Source: Verrucosispora sioxanthis (GTDB lineage: Bacteria > Actinomycetota > Actinomycetes > Mycobacteriales > Micromonosporaceae). Taken from it: a DNA stretch of 64,000 nucleotides. The position numbers were made by a program, and so were the translations under genes. The stretch lies in assembly GCF_010560025.1 (NCBI RefSeq), contig NZ_SAIY01000006.1:62001-126000 (forward strand), read 5' to 3'. The notes beneath the pieces were generated by a model. It did not search any database and was not told the DNA's origin. It saw only the letters and a list, made by a program, of their open reading frames with translations. Shown one piece after another: positions 55,610-64,000 of this stretch (positions are counted from its first letter, which is position 1; every line of letters starts with the position of its first letter).

Positions 55610-56260
55610 ATGCGCGACGAGTTCCGGGCCGAACTTGAGGCCGTCAGCCAACTGCTTGTCGAGATGGCCGAGGGAGTTCGGGCGGCGCTGCGACAGGCGA
55701 CCCGGGCCCTGCTCACCGCCGATCGCCGGGCGGCCGAGTCCGTCATCGAGCGGGACGCGGAGATCGACGGACTGTACCGTCAGGTGGAGGAGCGGGTCTG
55801 CGACCTGCTGGCCCGCCAGGCACCGGTCGCCTCCGACCTACGCGCCATGATCACCGCGCTGCACGTGGCCGCCGATCTGGAACGGATGGGTGACCTGGCC
55901 GACCACGTCGCCAAGACCGCGTTGCGCCGGCACCCGTCCCCGGCCGTGCCGGCCGAGTTGCGTCCGGTCTTCACGGACATGGCCGGCATCGCCGACCGGA
56001 TGGCCGAGAAGATCGCCTCGGTGCTGGCCCACCCCGACGCCGATCTCGCCGCCGAGCTGGACCGCGACGACGACGCCATGGACGAGCTGCACAAGGGGTT
56101 GTTCGGGGTGCTGCTCGGCGCGGACTGGCCGTACGGCGTGGAGACCGCCATCGACGCCACCCTGCTGGGTCGCTTCTACGAGCGCTTCGCCGACCACGCC
56201 GTCAACAGCGCCGAACACGTGGTCTACCTGATCACCGGCGAACCGGTCACCTCCCCCTGA
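55610..56260 (+). CDS. phoU: phosphate signalling protein PhoU
   Basis: 216 residues made of two three-helix PhoU repeats; the metal-binding residues lie in MITALHVAADLERMGDLADHV and in the second repeat LLGRFYERFADHAVNSAEHV. It links the Pst transporter to SenX3. ATG 55610 has AGGA 7 bases upstream; GTG 55604 would add only two residues. It is divergent from senX3-regX3 with the PHO-box-like repeats in between, as for phoU and phoRP in Streptomyces. Confidence 0.96.
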   Translation: MRDEFRAELEAVSQLLVEMAEGVRAALRQATRALLTADRRAAESVIERDAEIDGLYRQVEERVCDLLARQAPVASDLRAMITALHVAADLERMGDLADHVAKTALRRHPSPAVPAELRPVFTDMAGIADRMAEKIASVLAHPDADLAAELDRDDDAMDELHKGLFGVLLGADWPYGVETAIDATLLGRFYERFADHAVNSAEHVVYLITGEPVTSP

Positions 56261-56267
56261 GGCGCGA

Positions 56268-56300
56268 GGAAGGGCCCCGGTCAACGCAGGGGGCCCTTCC
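56268..56300. terminator. bidirectional hairpin between phoU and gpmA
   Basis: Eleven-base arms GGAAGGGCCCC (56268-56278) and GGGGCCCTTCC (56290-56300) with an 11-base loop lie between the two convergent stop codons. Confidence 0.85.
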
Positions 56301-56320
56301 GACAATCGGGCTCGGCCGGC

Positions 56321-57088
56321 TCAGCGGCCCTGGTTGGCCACGGCGGCGGCAGCCTCCTTGGCGGCCTCCGGGTCGAGGTAGGTCCCGCCCAGCGTCTGGG
56401 GACGCAGCAGCGGGTCCAGGTCGTAGCGGAGCGGAATCCCGGTGGGGATGTTGAGCTTCGCGATCGCCTCGTCACTGATCTGGTCCAGGTGCTTGACCAG
56501 CGCCCGCAGCGAGTTGCCGTGCGCGGCCACCAGCACCGTGCGGCCGGCCAGGATGTCCGGCACGACCGAGTCGTACCAGTACGGCAGCATCCGCTCGACG
56601 ACGTCCTTCAGACACTCGGTACGCGGCATCAGCTCGGTCGGCAGCAACGCGTACCGCGGGTCGCCGACCTGCGACCACTCGTCGTCGTCCGCGATCGGCG
56701 GCGGCGGGGTGTCGTACGAGCGACGCCAGAGCATGAACTGCTCCTCGCCGTACTCATCCAGGGTCTGCTTCTTGTTCTTGCCCTGCAACGCGCCGTAGTG
56801 GCGCTCGTTGAGCCGCCACGACCGGCGCACCGCGATCCAGTGCCGGTCGGCGGCGTTCAACGCCAACTCGGCGGTCCGGATGGCGCGGCGCAGCACACTG
56901 GTGTGCACCACGTCCGGCAGCAGGCCGTGCTCGCGCAGCAGCTCGCCGCCGCGACGCGCCTCGTCCTCCCCCTTCGCGGTCAGGTCGACGTCGACCCAGC
57001 CGGTGAAGAGGTTCTTGGCGTTCCAGTCGCTCTCGCCGTGGCGCAGCAGGACCAGCGTCCCGACGGTGGGTCCCTCGCTAGCTGTCAT
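56321..57088 (-). CDS. gpmA: 2,3-bisphosphoglycerate-dependent phosphoglycerate mutase
   Basis: 255 residues. Catalytic features are LVLLRHGESDWNAKNLFTGW (phospho-histidine), the arginine in TSVLRRAIRTAELAL, the glutamate in RRSWRLNERHYGALQG and the second histidine in VLVAAHGNSLRALV. It interconverts 3- and 2-phosphoglycerate in glycolysis. ATG 57088 is chosen (MTASEGPTVGTLVLL); ATG 57097 is 3 codons upstream and a much longer leader is unlikely. It sits next to the SenX3/RegX3 genes as in mycobacteria. Confidence 0.96.
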   Translation of the reverse strand: MTASEGPTVGTLVLLRHGESDWNAKNLFTGWVDVDLTAKGEDEARRGGELLREHGLLPDVVHTSVLRRAIRTAELALNAADRHWIAVRRSWRLNERHYGALQGKNKKQTLDEYGEEQFMLWRRSYDTPPPPIADDDEWSQVGDPRYALLPTELMPRTECLKDVVERMLPYWYDSVVPDILAGRTVLVAAHGNSLRALVKHLDQISDEAIAKLNIPTGIPLRYDLDPLLRPQTLGGTYLDPEAAKEAAAAVANQGR

Positions 57089-57239
57089 GCCGATCATCCT
57101 GCCGCAACCCGCTGGGGCACGCGCGCGAAGGGTGGTGACGACCAACACGTGGAAATGCGGGTGACCTTGATTCCGGCACACCACTAGGTTGGTAAGGATC
57201 CAATAGATCATCAGGCATTACGGAAACGGGGGCGCCGGC

Positions 57240-58547
57240 GTGCGCGCGATACGGGGTTGGTTCCGGGACACCACGGGTGGGCTACCGAGGACCTTCTGGT
57301 ACCTCTGGACGGGCACGCTGATCAATCGGCTCGGCTCGTTCGTCCTGGTCTTCCTCGCCATCTACCTGACCCAGGAACGCGGCTTCTCCGCCTCGCAGGC
57401 CGGTCTGGTGCTCGGCGCCTGGGGCGTCGGCGGTGCGGTCGGCACCACCGCCGGCGGCACCCTGACCGACCGGTGGGGTCGCCGGCCGACCCTGCTCACC
57501 GCCCATCTCGGCGCCGCGACGATGATGCTCGCCCTGGGCTTCGCGCGTGACCTGTGGACGGTCGCGGCGGGCGCGTTGCTGCTCGGCCTCTTCGCCGAGG
57601 CGGCCCGCCCGGCGTTCGGTGCCATGATGATCGACGTGGTGCCGGAGCGGGACCGGCTGCGGGCCTTCTCGCTCAACTACTGGGCGATCAACCTCGGGTT
57701 CGCCTGCGCCGCCGTGCTGGCCGGGTTCGCCGCGCAGGCCGGTTACCTGCTGCTCTTCGTGGTCAATGCGGCCACCACCGTGGTCACCGCGCTGATCATC
57801 TTCGTGAAGGTCAAGGAGACCCGGACGATCACCGTCGGCATGCCACGCGGCGGCGTGCCGGCGAAAGCCCTGCGGACCATCCTGACCGACCGGGTGTACC
57901 TCGGCTTCGTCGCCCTGAACCTGCTCGGGGCGCTGGTCTTCCTTCAGCACATCTCGATGCTGCCGATCGCGATGGCCGACTCCGGCCTGAGCCCCGCCAC
58001 GTACGGGTCGGTGATCGCACTCAACGGCGTGCTGATCGTGGCCGGTCAACTCTTCGTGCCTCGGCTGATCAAGGGACGCAGCCGGTCACACGTGCTCGCC
58101 CTGGCCGCGGTGGTGATGGGCGTGGGCTTCGGGTTGACCGCGTTCGCCGAGGTCGCCTGGTTCTACGCCGTCACGGTGCTGATCTGGACCCTCGGCGAGA
58201 TGCTCAACTCGCCGTCCAACGCCACCCTCATCGCCGAGCTCTCCCCCGCCGAACTACGCGGTCGCTACCAGGGCGTCTTCTCGCTCTCCTGGCAACTGGC
58301 CGGAGCGGCGGCGCCGATCCTCGGCGGGCTGGTGCGGGAGCAGGCCGGCAACGCGACTCTCTGGGCCGGCTGCGCCGTGATCGGTCTGGTGATGGCGGTG
58401 GGCCACCTACTGTCCGGACCGGCGCGGGAGCGGCGTGCCGTCGCCCTGCGTACCGCCGGTGCGGCCCCCGTGGTGACGGTGCAGTCGACCGCACCGCAGC
58501 CCGCCGCACCGCAGGCCGCCGAGCCGGTGGCCACCTCGCGGGGGTGA
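57240..58547 (+). CDS. MFS transporter
   Basis: 435 residues with twelve membrane segments. A typical first cytoplasmic loop follows TM2 (GGTLTDRWGRRPTLLTAHL), giving the MFS GxxxDRxGRR motif. The second half starts near residue 215. The C-terminal ~40 residues are Ala/Pro-rich. The substrate is unknown; drug-exporter-like MFS proteins are the nearest shape. GGGGGCGCCGGC directly precedes the GTG at 57240. It is followed by a paralogue with the same N-terminal layout. Confidence 0.9.
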   Translation: MRAIRGWFRDTTGGLPRTFWYLWTGTLINRLGSFVLVFLAIYLTQERGFSASQAGLVLGAWGVGGAVGTTAGGTLTDRWGRRPTLLTAHLGAATMMLALGFARDLWTVAAGALLLGLFAEAARPAFGAMMIDVVPERDRLRAFSLNYWAINLGFACAAVLAGFAAQAGYLLLFVVNAATTVVTALIIFVKVKETRTITVGMPRGGVPAKALRTILTDRVYLGFVALNLLGALVFLQHISMLPIAMADSGLSPATYGSVIALNGVLIVAGQLFVPRLIKGRSRSHVLALAAVVMGVGFGLTAFAEVAWFYAVTVLIWTLGEMLNSPSNATLIAELSPAELRGRYQGVFSLSWQLAGAAAPILGGLVREQAGNATLWAGCAVIGLVMAVGHLLSGPARERRAVALRTAGAAPVVTVQSTAPQPAAPQAAEPVATSRG

Positions 58548-58599
58548 GCCGCGCCACCCGGCGCCGCTCCGGTCCGGCGATCCGGGCAAGATCTGTTAG

Positions 58600-59913
58600 G
58601 TGTCCGAACAGAATGGGAAGGTCGCGCGGCACGACCCGACGCAGGTCGGGGCGCTTCGTCGCTGGCTGACCGACACCGCGGGTGGGTTACCCGCCACCTT
58701 CTGGTATCTCTGGGCCGGCCTGCTGATCAACCGGGCCGGCGCGTTCGCGATGCTCTTCCTGTCGCTCTACCTGACCGCCGCCCGGGGGGCCAGCGAGTCG
58801 CTGGCCGGCGTGGTGGTCGGCGCGTACGGCGCGGGTGGTGCGGCCGGGGTGCTGCTCGGTGGGGTGCTGGCCGACCGGTGGGGCCGACGCTCGACCCTGG
58901 TGGCGGCGCACGTGGTCACCGCCGCCCTGATGGTCGCCCTGGCCCTCAGCCAGCACCTCGGCGTGATCGCGGCGCTCGCCCTGTTGGTCGGGGTGACGCA
59001 CTCCATGCCGAGCCCGGCCTTCGTCGCCGCGATCGTCGACGTGGTGCCCGAGCATCGCCGGTCCCGCGCCTTCAACCTGCAGTTCTGGGCCTTCAACCTC
59101 GGCATGGCCGTCGCCTCGATGCTGGCCGGTCTGCTGGCGGAGGCCAGCTACGTGGCCCTCTTCCTGGTCGACGCCGTCGCCACGGTGGCCACCGCCGCGC
59201 TCATCGCCTGGAAGGTCCCGGAAACCCTGGCCCGTCGGCAACCAGGGGCGAATCCGATCGTCGGCGCCCGAGGTCCGCGTCGTCCCGGCCTGCACACCGC
59301 GTTGACCGACCGGCACTTCCTGGTCTTCGTCGGACTGACCTTCGTGCTGGCCGTCCTGACCATGCAGGCGTCGACGATCATGCCGCTGGCCATGCGTACC
59401 GACGGATTGGGGCCGTCGTCGTACGGCGCGGTGGTGGCTCTCGGTGGCGTCCTGATCGTGCTCGGGCAGCTCTTCGTACCCCGGCTGATCGACCGTCACC
59501 GGAAGGCTCACGTGCTGGCCCTGTCGACGGCGTTGCTCGCCGTCGGCTTCGGCGCGCTCGCCATCGCCGACCACCTCGCGTTCTACCTGGGCGCCTGCGT
59601 GGTCTGGACGGTCGGCTCGATGCTGGCCGCGCCACCCAACGCACAGATCAACGCGGACCTGGCACCACCGGCACTGCGGGCCCGCTACCAGTCGGTGTTC
59701 TACCTGGCCTTCCCGGCGGCGTCGTTCCTCGCGCCGACGCTCGGCGGCTTCAGCCTGCAACGGTGGGGCGACGGGCACTGGCTGCTGGTCGGCGCGCTGG
59801 GTCTGCTGGCCGCCGGTGTGCACCTGCTCGCCGGGCCGTCACGGGAACGCCGCGTGGCCACCCTGCGGCGCCAGGTGGAACCGGCCGAGGCGTCGCTGGC
59901 CGGGCAGGCGTGA
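58600..59913 (+). CDS. MFS transporter (paralogue of the preceding gene)
   Basis: 437 residues with the same plan and many shared stretches (TAGGLPATFWYLWAGLLINR, GGVLADRWGRRSTLVAAHVV, GVLIVLGQLFVPRLIDRHR), so the pair arose by tandem duplication. It starts at GTG 58600, 52 bases after its neighbour. Two related transporters in series may form a dimer or handle related compounds; this is inference. A strong hairpin ends the transcript at 59922-59950. Confidence 0.9.
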   Translation: MSEQNGKVARHDPTQVGALRRWLTDTAGGLPATFWYLWAGLLINRAGAFAMLFLSLYLTAARGASESLAGVVVGAYGAGGAAGVLLGGVLADRWGRRSTLVAAHVVTAALMVALALSQHLGVIAALALLVGVTHSMPSPAFVAAIVDVVPEHRRSRAFNLQFWAFNLGMAVASMLAGLLAEASYVALFLVDAVATVATAALIAWKVPETLARRQPGANPIVGARGPRRPGLHTALTDRHFLVFVGLTFVLAVLTMQASTIMPLAMRTDGLGPSSYGAVVALGGVLIVLGQLFVPRLIDRHRKAHVLALSTALLAVGFGALAIADHLAFYLGACVVWTVGSMLAAPPNAQINADLAPPALRARYQSVFYLAFPAASFLAPTLGGFSLQRWGDGHWLLVGALGLLAAGVHLLAGPSRERRVATLRRQVEPAEASLAGQA

Positions 59914-59921
59914 AGACGCGT

Positions 59922-59950
59922 CATGCCCGGCACGGACCGTGCCGGGCATG
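59922..59950 (+). terminator. hairpin terminator after the MFS pair
   Basis: A perfect 13-bp stem (CATGCCCGGCACG and its complement) with a 3-base loop starts 8 bases after the stop codon. Confidence 0.9.
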
Positions 59951-60279
59951 TCACGTCGTACGACCGGCGGCGGCGGGCGACACTCACCCCCGTAAGCGAC
60001 GCCCGCTCGCGCCGCCGGTCAAACAGGTGGGCCACCGTCCCCCAACGGTGTCGGTCCACCCGTCCCCCGCGCCTCGCCCGGTTGTCCAGATCTGATCGAT
60101 CCGCCGCTCCCCCGAACGGTTCCGAGCGTGGCACGGTGCAATAAAGTTAGTGTGGCCCGACCTCGCGATTCAACCTGAGTGACTGTCTCGCCCGTCACAG
60201 CGCGATCCCTTTCGAGACGGCGCTTAGGCCCTCGGTCAAGGCCAACTGCGGGTACCCGAGCGCTATTCCCGCAAACCTC
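59951..60279. other. intergenic region with nothing recognised
   Basis: About 330 bases between two convergent genes. I see no promoter, RNA gene or reading frame with actinobacterial codon use. The GCAATAAAGTTAGT stretch around 60137 is AT-richer than its surroundings. Confidence 0.5.
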
Positions 60280-61226
60280 TCACCCGTCCTCCCGATCGGG
60301 TGACTCGGTCCGGAAAAAGTTGCTCGGCCGGCCGTCCCGCATCTGCTCCTGATAGATCAGATTCAGCCGACGCAGGTCGAAGGTGTGGAACCACTCGTCC
60401 CAGGTGATCTCGCGGATCCGGCTGCTCTCCCGGTAACCCGGAATGTTGAACGTCAGCACCCCGGCCCGGCCCTCGCGCTCGGTACCGCTGATCGTCGCCG
60501 GTCTGGCTCCCCGCTCCCGGGCCCACCGTCGGATGACGTCGTGGTTGGTGGTGACCAGGCTGCGGCCGGGGCGTTCCGGCCGGTCCTGGAGGGAGGAGAT
60601 CACCTGCGACGACCGGACCGACCGGGACGTCGAGCGCCCGGTACGCACCGCGCCACCACGGGCCGGCCGGGCCTCGGCCGGCCGGCGGGTTGGTGCCGCC
60701 TTGCAGGCGCGGGTGGCCCCACCGGCCGTCGTGCCGCTCGGGGCCGACCCGCGCGGCGTCGACCTCCGCGCGCCCGCCGTTGCTCTTTCGCGCCGTACCG
60801 TCGTGGACCTGCGTGCCGCACTCGTCGTCTTGCGGGCCGGCGGTCGACGGCCGCCGCGCCGGTCGCCCTTCCGCCCCGGCGCGGCCCGTTTCGCCAGCGC
60901 CTTGGCCCGCCCGACGCGGTACGGCCCGACGCCGCCTGTTTCGCACCGGAGCTCTTCGTGGCGCCGGCCCGGCCGGCCGGACCGCTGCTGCGGCGCCCGG
61001 CGCCACTGGACCGCAGCGTCTTCGTCAGTGTCTTCACCAGTTCCGGCTTCCGCAGGGCGGAGATGCCGGAGACCCCGTGCCGCCGCAGCTGTCCCCGAAT
61101 GTCGTCGACCCGCATCCGGGCGATCTCCGACTCGGAGATCCTCGGCGTGTTCGGGGTCTGGTTGCCACCCTGCCGTTTGGTCCTGGTCGCGGTCCCGCCG
61201 CGACCCGAGCTGCTTCGCTGAGCCAT
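60280..61226 (-). CDS. Rho-N-domain protein with basic linker and conserved C-terminal domain (one apparent frameshift)
   Basis: About 315 residues when one base is restored at 60901-60912 (a G-run on the coding strand). The N-terminus (residues ~30-75) is a SAP-like Rho-N helix pair (ARMRVDDIRGQLRRHGVSGI). A long Arg/Lys/Ala/Gly-rich disordered linker follows. The C-terminus (RSLVTTNHDVIRRWARERGA, TWDEWFHTFDLRRLNLIYQE, MRDGRPSNFFR) is a compact domain I have seen described only as hypothetical. Nucleic-acid binding is likely from the Rho-N domain and basic linker; its job is unknown. ATG 61226 is followed directly by a basic leader. Confidence 0.75.
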
Positions 61227-61303
61227 GGACGCTCACGCTCCTCGCCACTCGCCGTCTCGGCGCGGCGGGTCCCAACGCCGCACCGCGCGCTGCGGCTTAC
61301 CCG

Positions 61304-61837
61304 TCAGGAGCGGTCCGAACCTCCGGCGGTCGGCGGAGTCGACCGGGCCCCCGCCGAGGGCTCGAACAGGTGCGCGAAGGCTGCCAGGTTGGCGGTCGAC
61401 TCACCCCGCTTCACCCGCCACTCCCACTCGCGGCGGATCGAGCTGCCGAACCCGATCTCCAGCATCGTGTCGAAGGACTCGTCGGCGTAGGTCAGTACCG
61501 CGCCGAGCAGCCGGTCCAGCTCGTCGGCGTCGACCGCGTCCGGGTTCACCCGACCGGTGAGGTAGACGTCGCCGACCGCGTCGATGGAGAACGACACGGC
61601 GTACATCTTGGCGTTGCGCTGCAACAACCAGGCCCACAGCTCCTCGCGCCGCTCGTCCGGCTGGCGCATCACGAACGCCTCGACCCGCAGCGCGTGCTCG
61701 CCGACGATCAGGTTGCAGATCGTCTTGAGCTTGTGCGTACCGGGCAGGGTCACCGCGTACGACCCGGGGCCGGTGGACTCGCAGGCGAGTTCCCGCTCCG
61801 CGCAGACGGACTCGATAAGTGCCCCGAGGTCGCTCAT
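61304..61837 (-). CDS. YbjN-domain protein
   Basis: About 177 residues from ATG 61837. The YbjN fold (type-III-chaperone-like) is recognisable in the segment LPGTHKLKTICNLIVGEHAL to VEAFVMRQPDERREELWAWL, then NAKMYAVSFSIDAVGDVYLT and ADESFDTMLEIGFGSSIRRE. YbjN proteins are implicated in stress responses and possibly as chaperone-like factors. It follows mshA on the same strand, as Rv0487 does in mycobacteria by memory, though no role in mycothiol synthesis is known. Confidence 0.88.
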   Translation of the reverse strand: MSDLGALIESVCAERELACESTGPGSYAVTLPGTHKLKTICNLIVGEHALRVEAFVMRQPDERREELWAWLLQRNAKMYAVSFSIDAVGDVYLTGRVNPDAVDADELDRLLGAVLTYADESFDTMLEIGFGSSIRREWEWRVKRGESTANLAAFAHLFEPSAGARSTPPTAGGSDRS

Positions 61838-61939
61838 CCGGCCAACTCTACGGCGACCAGCACCGCACCGCCCGGGCACCGTTGTGGTCCGGCGCTGTCC
61901 GGTGGCACGTGGCCCGGCGCGAGCGGGCCCGTCTCGGCG

Positions 61940-63283
61940 TCAGCAGCGGGAGGCGGTGAGTTCGGCGGTGAGGCCGGCCCGGTGGTCGGCGACCGCCTCA
62001 CCGTAGACGGCGAGCAGGCCGGCGGCGTGCCAGAGAAATCCTGGGCGGTGCCGGGCGGCGCCGACGGACAACTCGGCCTGGCGGGCCCGGTCGGGCAGCA
62101 GGCGGGCCAGCGCAGCCGCCCAGTCCGCCGGGTCGTCCGCGCAATCAGCACCCCCGCTGACCTGGTCGCGCACCGTGGTGACCAGTCCGCCGACGGCCGC
62201 GGCCACCACCGGCGTACCGCACGCCTGGGCCTCCAGCGCGACCAGGCCGAAGGATTCGTTGTACGACGGCACCGCGACCAGGTCGGCCGCCTGGTAGAGC
62301 AGGGGCAGTTCCGCTCCGGTACGCGGGGGCAGGAAGTGCACCCGGTCGGTGACACCGAGCGAGGCGGCCAGCTCGATCAGCGCGGTGGGCCGGTCCAGCC
62401 CGGTGCCGCTGGGGCCGCCGCAGATCACCACCGCGACCTCACGGGCCAGCTCGGGATCCCGGGCCCGCAGGGCGGCGATCGCCCGGACGAGCACGTCGGG
62501 TGCCTTCAGCGGCTGGATCCGGCCGACGAACGCGACCAGGTGGCCACGGGTCGGCAGGCCCAGCCGGATCCGGGCGGCGGTCCTGGCGGCCTCCCGGTCG
62601 CCGGCTGGGGGACGAAACCGTTCCAGGTCCACACCGGGCTCGACCACGGTGACCCGCGTCGGGTCCGCGTCGTACCGGCCGATCAGGTCCCGCGCCTCGA
62701 CCCGGGTGTTCGCGACCAGCCGGTCGGCCTCCGCGACCACCTGTTCCTCACCGATCACACGCGCCTTGGGCTCCGGCCGGTCACCGGCGGCCAGCTGCGC
62801 GTTCTTCACCTTGGCCAGGGTGTGCGCGGTGTGCACCAGCGGCACCCCCCAACGGTCCTTGGCCAGCCAGCCCACCTGGCCGGAGAGCCAGTAGTGGGAG
62901 TGGATGAGGTCGTAGTGGCCCGGCGGGCGGGCCGCCTCGGCGCGCAGCACGCCCGCGGTGAACGCGCACAGCTGGCCGGGCAGCTCCTCCTTGGTCAGGC
63001 CCTCCAGCGGGCCGGCCATCACGTGCCGGACGTGCACGCCTGGGGCCACCTCCACCACCGGCGGCAGGTCACCCGAGGTGGCCCGGGTGAAGATCTCGAC
63101 CTCGACGTTCGCCTCGGCCAACCGCCGCGAGACCTCGAGGATGTAGACGTTCATGCCGCCCGCGTCCCCGGTGCCCGGCTGGTGCAGCGGTGAGGTGTGC
63201 ACCGACAGGGTCGCGATCCGCCGGGGTCGCGGCCACGGCAGGGAACCCCGCTGACGCCCGACACCGGTGTGCTCTTCCGCCAC
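61940..63283 (-). CDS. mshA: D-inositol-3-phosphate glycosyltransferase MshA
   Basis: About 447 residues, GT4 family. The N-terminal donor-binding part includes ATLSVHTSPLHQPGTGDAGG, which is diagnostic for MshA. YDLIHSHYWLSGQVGWLAKD, HTAHTLAKVKNAQLAAGD and RVTVVEPGVDLERFRPP follow, and the C-terminal part includes FVGRIQPLKAPDVLVRA and PSYNESFGLVALEAQACGTP (the catalytic EX7E). It joins N-acetylglucosamine to inositol-3-phosphate, the first step of mycothiol synthesis. GTG 63283 has AAGGGAG 5 bases upstream, which fits better than ATG 63361. Confidence 0.97.
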   Translation of the reverse strand: MAEEHTGVGRQRGSLPWPRPRRIATLSVHTSPLHQPGTGDAGGMNVYILEVSRRLAEANVEVEIFTRATSGDLPPVVEVAPGVHVRHVMAGPLEGLTKEELPGQLCAFTAGVLRAEAARPPGHYDLIHSHYWLSGQVGWLAKDRWGVPLVHTAHTLAKVKNAQLAAGDRPEPKARVIGEEQVVAEADRLVANTRVEARDLIGRYDADPTRVTVVEPGVDLERFRPPAGDREAARTAARIRLGLPTRGHLVAFVGRIQPLKAPDVLVRAIAALRARDPELAREVAVVICGGPSGTGLDRPTALIELAASLGVTDRVHFLPPRTGAELPLLYQAADLVAVPSYNESFGLVALEAQACGTPVVAAAVGGLVTTVRDQVSGGADCADDPADWAAALARLLPDRARQAELSVGAARHRPGFLWHAAGLLAVYGEAVADHRAGLTAELTASRC

Positions 63284-63467
63284 GTCCGCTCCCTTTGCCA
63301 CGGTTGATGCCGTCCCCGCACGACCGGCGCTCCTGCGTAAACACGCCACGCCGGATGTCATCTTCCCGATCGGCGGCGGGAAATACGTCGGGCAGGGTCT
63401 CGGGCGTGACCGACCTCATGGCGACCGCGCCGCCGGCGGTCGCACGGCGGGGAGCGAGAATGGCCGG

Positions 63468-64000
63468 ATGAGTCGTGTCGCGATCGTCACCGGAGCGTCC
63501 AGCGGGATCGGCGCCGCCACCGCGCGGCGGCTCGCGGGCGAGGGTTTCCACGTGCTCGCCGCGGCGCGGCGTACCGACCGGCTTGTCGAACTGGTCGAGG
63601 AGATCACCGCCACCGGCGGCTCCGCCACCGCGGTGAGCTGTGACGTCACCTCCGACGAGTCGGTGGCCGGCCTCGCCCGGGCCGCGCAGCAGGCCGGCGG
63701 GCCGGTGACGGTCCTGGTGAACAACGCCGGTGGCGCACGCGGGCTGGACCCGGTGGAGTCCGGCGCGGTCGGTGACTGGCAGTGGATGTACGACGTCAAC
63801 GTGCTCGGCACGCTGCGGGTCACCCAGGCGCTGCTGCCGATGCTGGAGGCCTCGGGGGCGGGCACGATCGTCGTCGTCTCGTCGACCGCCGGCTTCACCG
63901 TGTACGAGGGCGGGGGCGGCTACACCGCGGCGAAGCACGCGCAGACGGCGGTCGCCGGCACGTTGCGGCTGGAGCTGTGCGGGCGCCCGGTGCGGGTGAT
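63468..64000 (+). CDS. short-chain dehydrogenase/reductase, partial
   Basis: The first ~177 residues of a classical SDR; the gene runs off the right edge. The cofactor motif VAIVTGASSGIGAATARRLA, the NNAG motif (VLVNNAGGARG), the catalytic Ser (VVVSSTAGF) and the YxxxK site (GGYTAAKHAQTA) are all present. It is likely to use NADP, by the Arg-rich RRTDRL stretch after the second strand. The substrate is unknown. ATG 63468 fits the TGASSGIG motif at residue 8. It is divergent from mshA. Confidence 0.92.
   Translation, partial: MSRVAIVTGASSGIGAATARRLAGEGFHVLAAARRTDRLVELVEEITATGGSATAVSCDVTSDESVAGLARAAQQAGGPVTVLVNNAGGARGLDPVESGAVGDWQWMYDVNVLGTLRVTQALLPMLEASGAGTIVVVSSTAGFTVYEGGGGYTAAKHAQTAVAGTLRLELCGRPVRV

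Noticed and set aside
60443..63193. A 916-codon open frame antisense to the Rho-N, YbjN and mshA genes
   Set aside because: It crosses three well-supported genes on the other strand and reads as low-complexity Arg/Pro/Gly sequence.

Overview
The window is high-GC (roughly 70%) actinobacterial chromosome. GTG starts are common, and several genes begin 6-7 bases after a TAnnnT -10 box, which suggests leaderless mRNAs. Mycothiol synthesis (mshA), a rex-hemACDB operon, senX3/regX3-phoU, a BldN-type sigma factor with its RsbN-like anti-sigma, and a COX24/bS22 mini-protein point to a filamentous actinomycete, most likely Micromonosporaceae (Micromonospora-like). That assignment is inference from gene content and protein flavour. 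From memory, the order mshA-ybjN...gpm-senX3-regX3...ppx-TIM barrel...HTH-bS22-SDR-acyltransferase...glutaredoxin-hemACDB follows the mycobacterial Rv0486-Rv0512 region, with local insertions.

Layout. 1-8077: a partial Ser/Thr kinase, a fused MFS/spermidine-synthase protein, a secreted LAS-type hydrolase, and a coupled signalling unit (RR/SpoIIE phosphatase, CHASE3 histidine kinase, small response regulator, inositol-monophosphatase-like enzyme). 8265-22012: mixed housekeeping (M28 peptidase, Smr, TPR, ROK kinase, ABC-F, a BON-methyltransferase fusion, phospholipase A2, a cyclase/STAND regulator, zinc ribbon, lytic transglycosylase, tandem GNAT, XRE regulator). 22506-28164: the Rex-controlled tetrapyrrole operon. 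28502-31048: HAD, glutaredoxin-like and acyl-CoA-synthetase-like genes. 31427-33660: bldN-rsbN, preceded by a coupled small ORF. 33805-38172: large and small secreted proteins divergent from a membrane-anchored protein. 38114-40799: acyltransferase, SDR, bS22 and HTH protein. 41025-44259: a MacAB-like efflux system. 44344-50342: membrane metallopeptidase, TetR/hydrolase pair, proline dehydrogenase, and a YgiBC-like pair plus CGNR protein. 50374-57088: sugar-phosphate-isomerase-like protein, Ppx/GppA, a cysteine-rich protein, the RegX3/SenX3/PhoU phosphate system and phosphoglycerate mutase. 57240-64000: two MFS paralogues, a Rho-N-domain protein, YbjN, MshA and a partial SDR.

Regulatory sites visible in the sequence include a Rex operator over the rex promoter, a PHO-box-like repeat between senX3 and phoU, a palindromic TetR operator inside a leaderless promoter, back-to-back promoters at 37336-37394, and several strong hairpin terminators. 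Two dispersed repeat families occur. One is a ~125-bp element with long, internally compensated inverted arms sharing the core CTTTGCTCTGCTT (22216-22343 and 53195-53317). The other is a shorter TGATCATGA-type dyad (3721-3787 and 28450-28513).

Six genes carry apparent frameshifts: the M28 peptidase (four), ABC-F, cyclase/STAND, lytic transglycosylase, hemC and the Rho-N protein. Nearly all lie in short G/C runs, most are single-base losses, and each gene becomes a whole number of codons when corrected. Because hemC is affected, assembly or sequencing error is the simplest explanation, but real decay of the M28 gene cannot be excluded.
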